This document shows, in pieces, positions 62,222-64,000 of a stretch of DNA of 64,000 nucleotides; within the stretch, counting starts at the first letter, position 1; the number at the start of each line of letters is the position of its first letter. Location: contig NZ_JTJB01000003.1 in the NCBI RefSeq assembly GCF_000794385.1, forward strand, positions 62,001-126,000, in the 5' to 3' direction. The notes under the pieces are model-generated. The model was not told the origin of the DNA. It saw only the letters and a list, made by a program, of their open reading frames with translations, and made no database searches. Source of the DNA: Thermus sp. 2.9 (GTDB lineage: Bacteria; Deinococcota; Deinococci; Deinococcales; Thermaceae). The position numbers were made by a program, and so were the translations under genes.

Positions 62222-63112
62222 ACCCAAGTTGCTACCCAGCCATCTTCTGGGTCAGGAGACTGATGTTATGGGCCAGGACGAAGGTGAGAACTTTGATGAC
62301 GAAACCCTCCTGGGTCACGGCGTGGATGCGCCTGGGGAAGAGGTGATGGAGCATGCTCCCCACCGTCTCCACCACCCTCCGCCCCACGATGGCCAGGTAC
62401 TGCATCCAAGGGAGATACCGCCGGCTGTTCCTCCTGCGGATGACCATGGGAACAACCTCCTGGGCCTCCCGGAGGAGGTCCTCGTACAGATGGCTCTCGT
62501 ACCCCCGGTCCAGGTAGAGCTCCGCCCCCTCGGGAAGGTCCAGGGGAAGGAGGAGAAGCGAAGCGAGGTCGTGGAAGCTCCCCGGGGTCAGGTTCACCTC
62601 GTGGACGAACTTCCCGTCGTCCACCAGGAGGTGGAGCTTGAGGCCGTGGAAGTAGACCCGCTTGCTGGGGATGAAGCCGCGGTAGGCCTTGTCCGGGAAG
62701 AGGCGGGAGCGGGGGGCGCGGATGTTCTCGCAGGCGGGGAGGGGGAAGGTGTCCAAGGCATACGCCTGGGCCTGGTGGAGGTGCTTCCAGACCTGGGCCA
62801 GGAGGTGGAGGAGGGGGAGAAGGAGGGGGTAGAGGGCGTGGAGCCTGCGGTTGAAGCGGCTTGGGGAGGGGACGTGGGTGAAGAGGCCGAGGTCTTTGGC
62901 GAGGGCCAGGGCCTTGTTGTGCTTGCCGCCGAACTCTAGGGCGGCAAGGAGGGCGAGGGTGAGGATGGCGGAGGCGGGCGTTTTGGCTTGGGGGTCATCC
63001 TTGTAGCCCATGGCTTGCAGGGCGTCGTCTATAATGCAAAAGGCCGCTATGAGACGGGAAAGCATAGCGGCCACTATTTTTTCAGATCCAGGGGATAGGT
63101 AGCAACTTGGGT
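62222..63112. mobile_element. Intact IS982-family insertion sequence, 891 bp
   Basis: The ends read ACCCAAGTTGCTACC (62222-62236) and its inverted copy (63098-63112), a 15-bp perfect inverted repeat that starts with ACCC as in IS982 elements. Direct repeats TACGCTA flank it (62215-62221 and 63113-63119); the duplication can be read as up to 9 bp because of neighbouring bases. It carries one transposase gene. The clean duplication indicates a recent simple insertion, exactly at the dnaG stop codon. Confidence 0.92.
62232..63074 (-). CDS. IS982-family transposase
   Basis: 280 residues from GTG 63074. DDE catalytic residues fit the family: D108 in YALDTFPLPACENIR, D189 in LYLDRGYES and E236 in VVETVGSMLHHLFP, with the IS982 signature PDKAYRGFIPSKRVYFHGLK. 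Its first codons form part of a hairpin (GGCCGCTAT / ATAGCGGCC) that could damp translation. Full length, so the element may be active. Confidence 0.9.
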   Translation of the reverse strand: MAAMLSRLIAAFCIIDDALQAMGYKDDPQAKTPASAILTLALLAALEFGGKHNKALALAKDLGLFTHVPSPSRFNRRLHALYPLLLPLLHLLAQVWKHLHQAQAYALDTFPLPACENIRAPRSRLFPDKAYRGFIPSKRVYFHGLKLHLLVDDGKFVHEVNLTPGSFHDLASLLLLPLDLPEGAELYLDRGYESHLYEDLLREAQEVVPMVIRRRNSRRYLPWMQYLAIVGRRVVETVGSMLHHLFPRRIHAVTQEGFVIKVLTFVLAHNISLLTQKMAG

Positions 63113-63116
63113 TACG

Positions 63117-64000
63117 CTAAAGCCCCCGGTAGATGCGCCGCTCCGCCTCAATGGCCTGGTCCAGCTCCTGGATCTCCTTAAGGAGCTCCATCCGGGGTTC
63201 CTGGGCCAGAAGGGCCTTGAGTTTCGCCCGCCGTTCCAGGTAGTAGGCCTCCCGCAGGCGGGCGAGGGTCTTTTCCATGACCTCGGGGAAGCGGGGTTCT
63301 TCCAGGGGTGGGGCCATCATGAGCTTTTCCAAGAAGAGCCCCCCCGCCTCCTTGCGGCTTAGCACCTGCCTCAGGTAGTCCCGCCGGGGTTCCCGCCGGG
63401 CCAGGTCCAAAAACTCGGCGAGGAGGGAGCCTGCGGGGGGCCAGACGTGGTCGGAAACGTAGAGGACCCAGTCCAAGAAGCGCTCCTCGGGAAGGGAAAG
63501 GAGGAGGGCCATGACGTCCAGCTCCAAAAGGAGGGCCCGGTCCTTGGGCTCGGCCTTGGGGGGCGGGGGTGGGGCGGGCCGGCCTCGTTTGCGGCTTGCC
63601 AGGTACTCCTCCAGTTGCCTCGGGGAAAGGCCCAGCTTTTCCACCACCAGGGCCTTAAGCCGCTCGGCCACGGGGTCAAAGGGCTCGGGGGAAAGCATCC
63701 TCGGGGTGAGGGCCTCGAGGACCTTCCGCTTGTGCTCCGGCCGGGTGAGGTCTAGGCCCTTGGCGGCCTCCTGGAAGCGGAACTCCACCTCCGGGAGCGC
63801 CGCTTCCAAGGCTTCTGGAAGCGGGCGGGGCCGTCTTCCAAAAGGAGGAGCTCCCCGGGGTCCTTCACGGGCAGGCGCACGGCGTAGAAGAGAAACTGCC
63901 GCGCCATCTCCAGGTCCAGGCTCTGCAAGGCGGCTTTCTGCCCCGCCTCGTCGGCGTCAAAGGCCAGGTAGACCTCCCGCACCTCTTGGCTTTTTAAAAG
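63117..64000 (-). CDS. dnaG: DNA primase DnaG, C-terminal part, frameshifted
   Basis: The 5' part lies beyond the right edge. The visible toprim motif VYLAFDADEAGQKAAL and DPGELLLLEDGPARFQ are read in one frame up to about 63815. There one base is missing (CCAGAAGCC for CCAGGAAGCC). The frame then continues EAALPEVEFRFQEAAKGLDL to IYRGL and TAG 63117-63119. The C-terminal part is the helicase-binding and helical domain. DnaG makes RNA primers for replication. Its stop codon lies inside the IS target duplication. The frameshift is probably a sequence error in an essential gene. Confidence 0.85.

Overview
The window is from a Thermus chromosome. It is about two-thirds G+C, it has many leaderless promoters with the -10 box 5-9 bp before the start codon, and its sigma factor, malate dehydrogenase, NADH oxidase and overlapping aspartokinase alpha/beta genes are of Thermus type. 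It does not look like an exact T. thermophilus copy. Bases 1 to about 29,790 are a contractile-tailed (myovirus) prophage. The rest is ordinary chromosome.

Prophage, left to right. The + strand carries the 3' end of a probable major capsid gene, a small gene, tail sheath, tail tube, a tail assembly chaperone with a likely programmed +1 frameshift (UUU_CGA), a tape measure with an M23 peptidase domain, a baseplate hub, a spike, PAAR tip, gp25/LysM wedge, gpJ and gpI homologues, fibre genes ending in a Kelch beta-propeller protein, then an M23 endolysin, holin, a small exported protein and an XhlA-like protein. The - strand converges on this with large terminase, a head gene containing an A7 slippage tract, MuF-type head morphogenesis protein and portal. 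The right end is a tRNA 3' fragment (attachment site). Two cassettes interrupt this order in antisense orientation. A DarT/DarG DNA ADP-ribosylation toxin-antitoxin sits between spike and PAAR. A fused nuclease-methyltransferase (BcgI-like) plus specificity subunit sits between the MuF gene and the slippage gene. Insertion-sequence debris lies beside DarTG and after the tape measure, and the latter piece is identical to one end of an intact IS982-family element at 62.2-63.1 kb.

Chromosome. The order is a TPR protein, WecG-type glycosyltransferase, ComB-like protein divergent from thiL, nox, a HEPN/MNT pair divergent from hisCBH, PfkB kinase, PaaK-like ligase, purK-purE, sbtA-sbtB (bicarbonate uptake and its PII-like partner), DedA and TerC genes behind a yybP-ykoY Mn riboswitch, sufT, malic enzyme, nurA-herA, gcvT-gcvH-gcvPA-gcvPB, ribF, NUDIX hydrolase, a five-haem cytochrome, a 2H phosphoesterase, an EamA remnant, rpoD-rsmC, lysC, a phosphoribosyltransferase, mdh, the IS982 element and the 3' part of dnaG.

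From 53 to 64 kb five genes (gcvPB, NUDIX, cytochrome, 2H phosphoesterase, dnaG) each lack exactly one base in a short C/G run. This looks more like local sequence error than biology. The two prophage frameshifts have the opposite sign, which supports their being real recoding sites.
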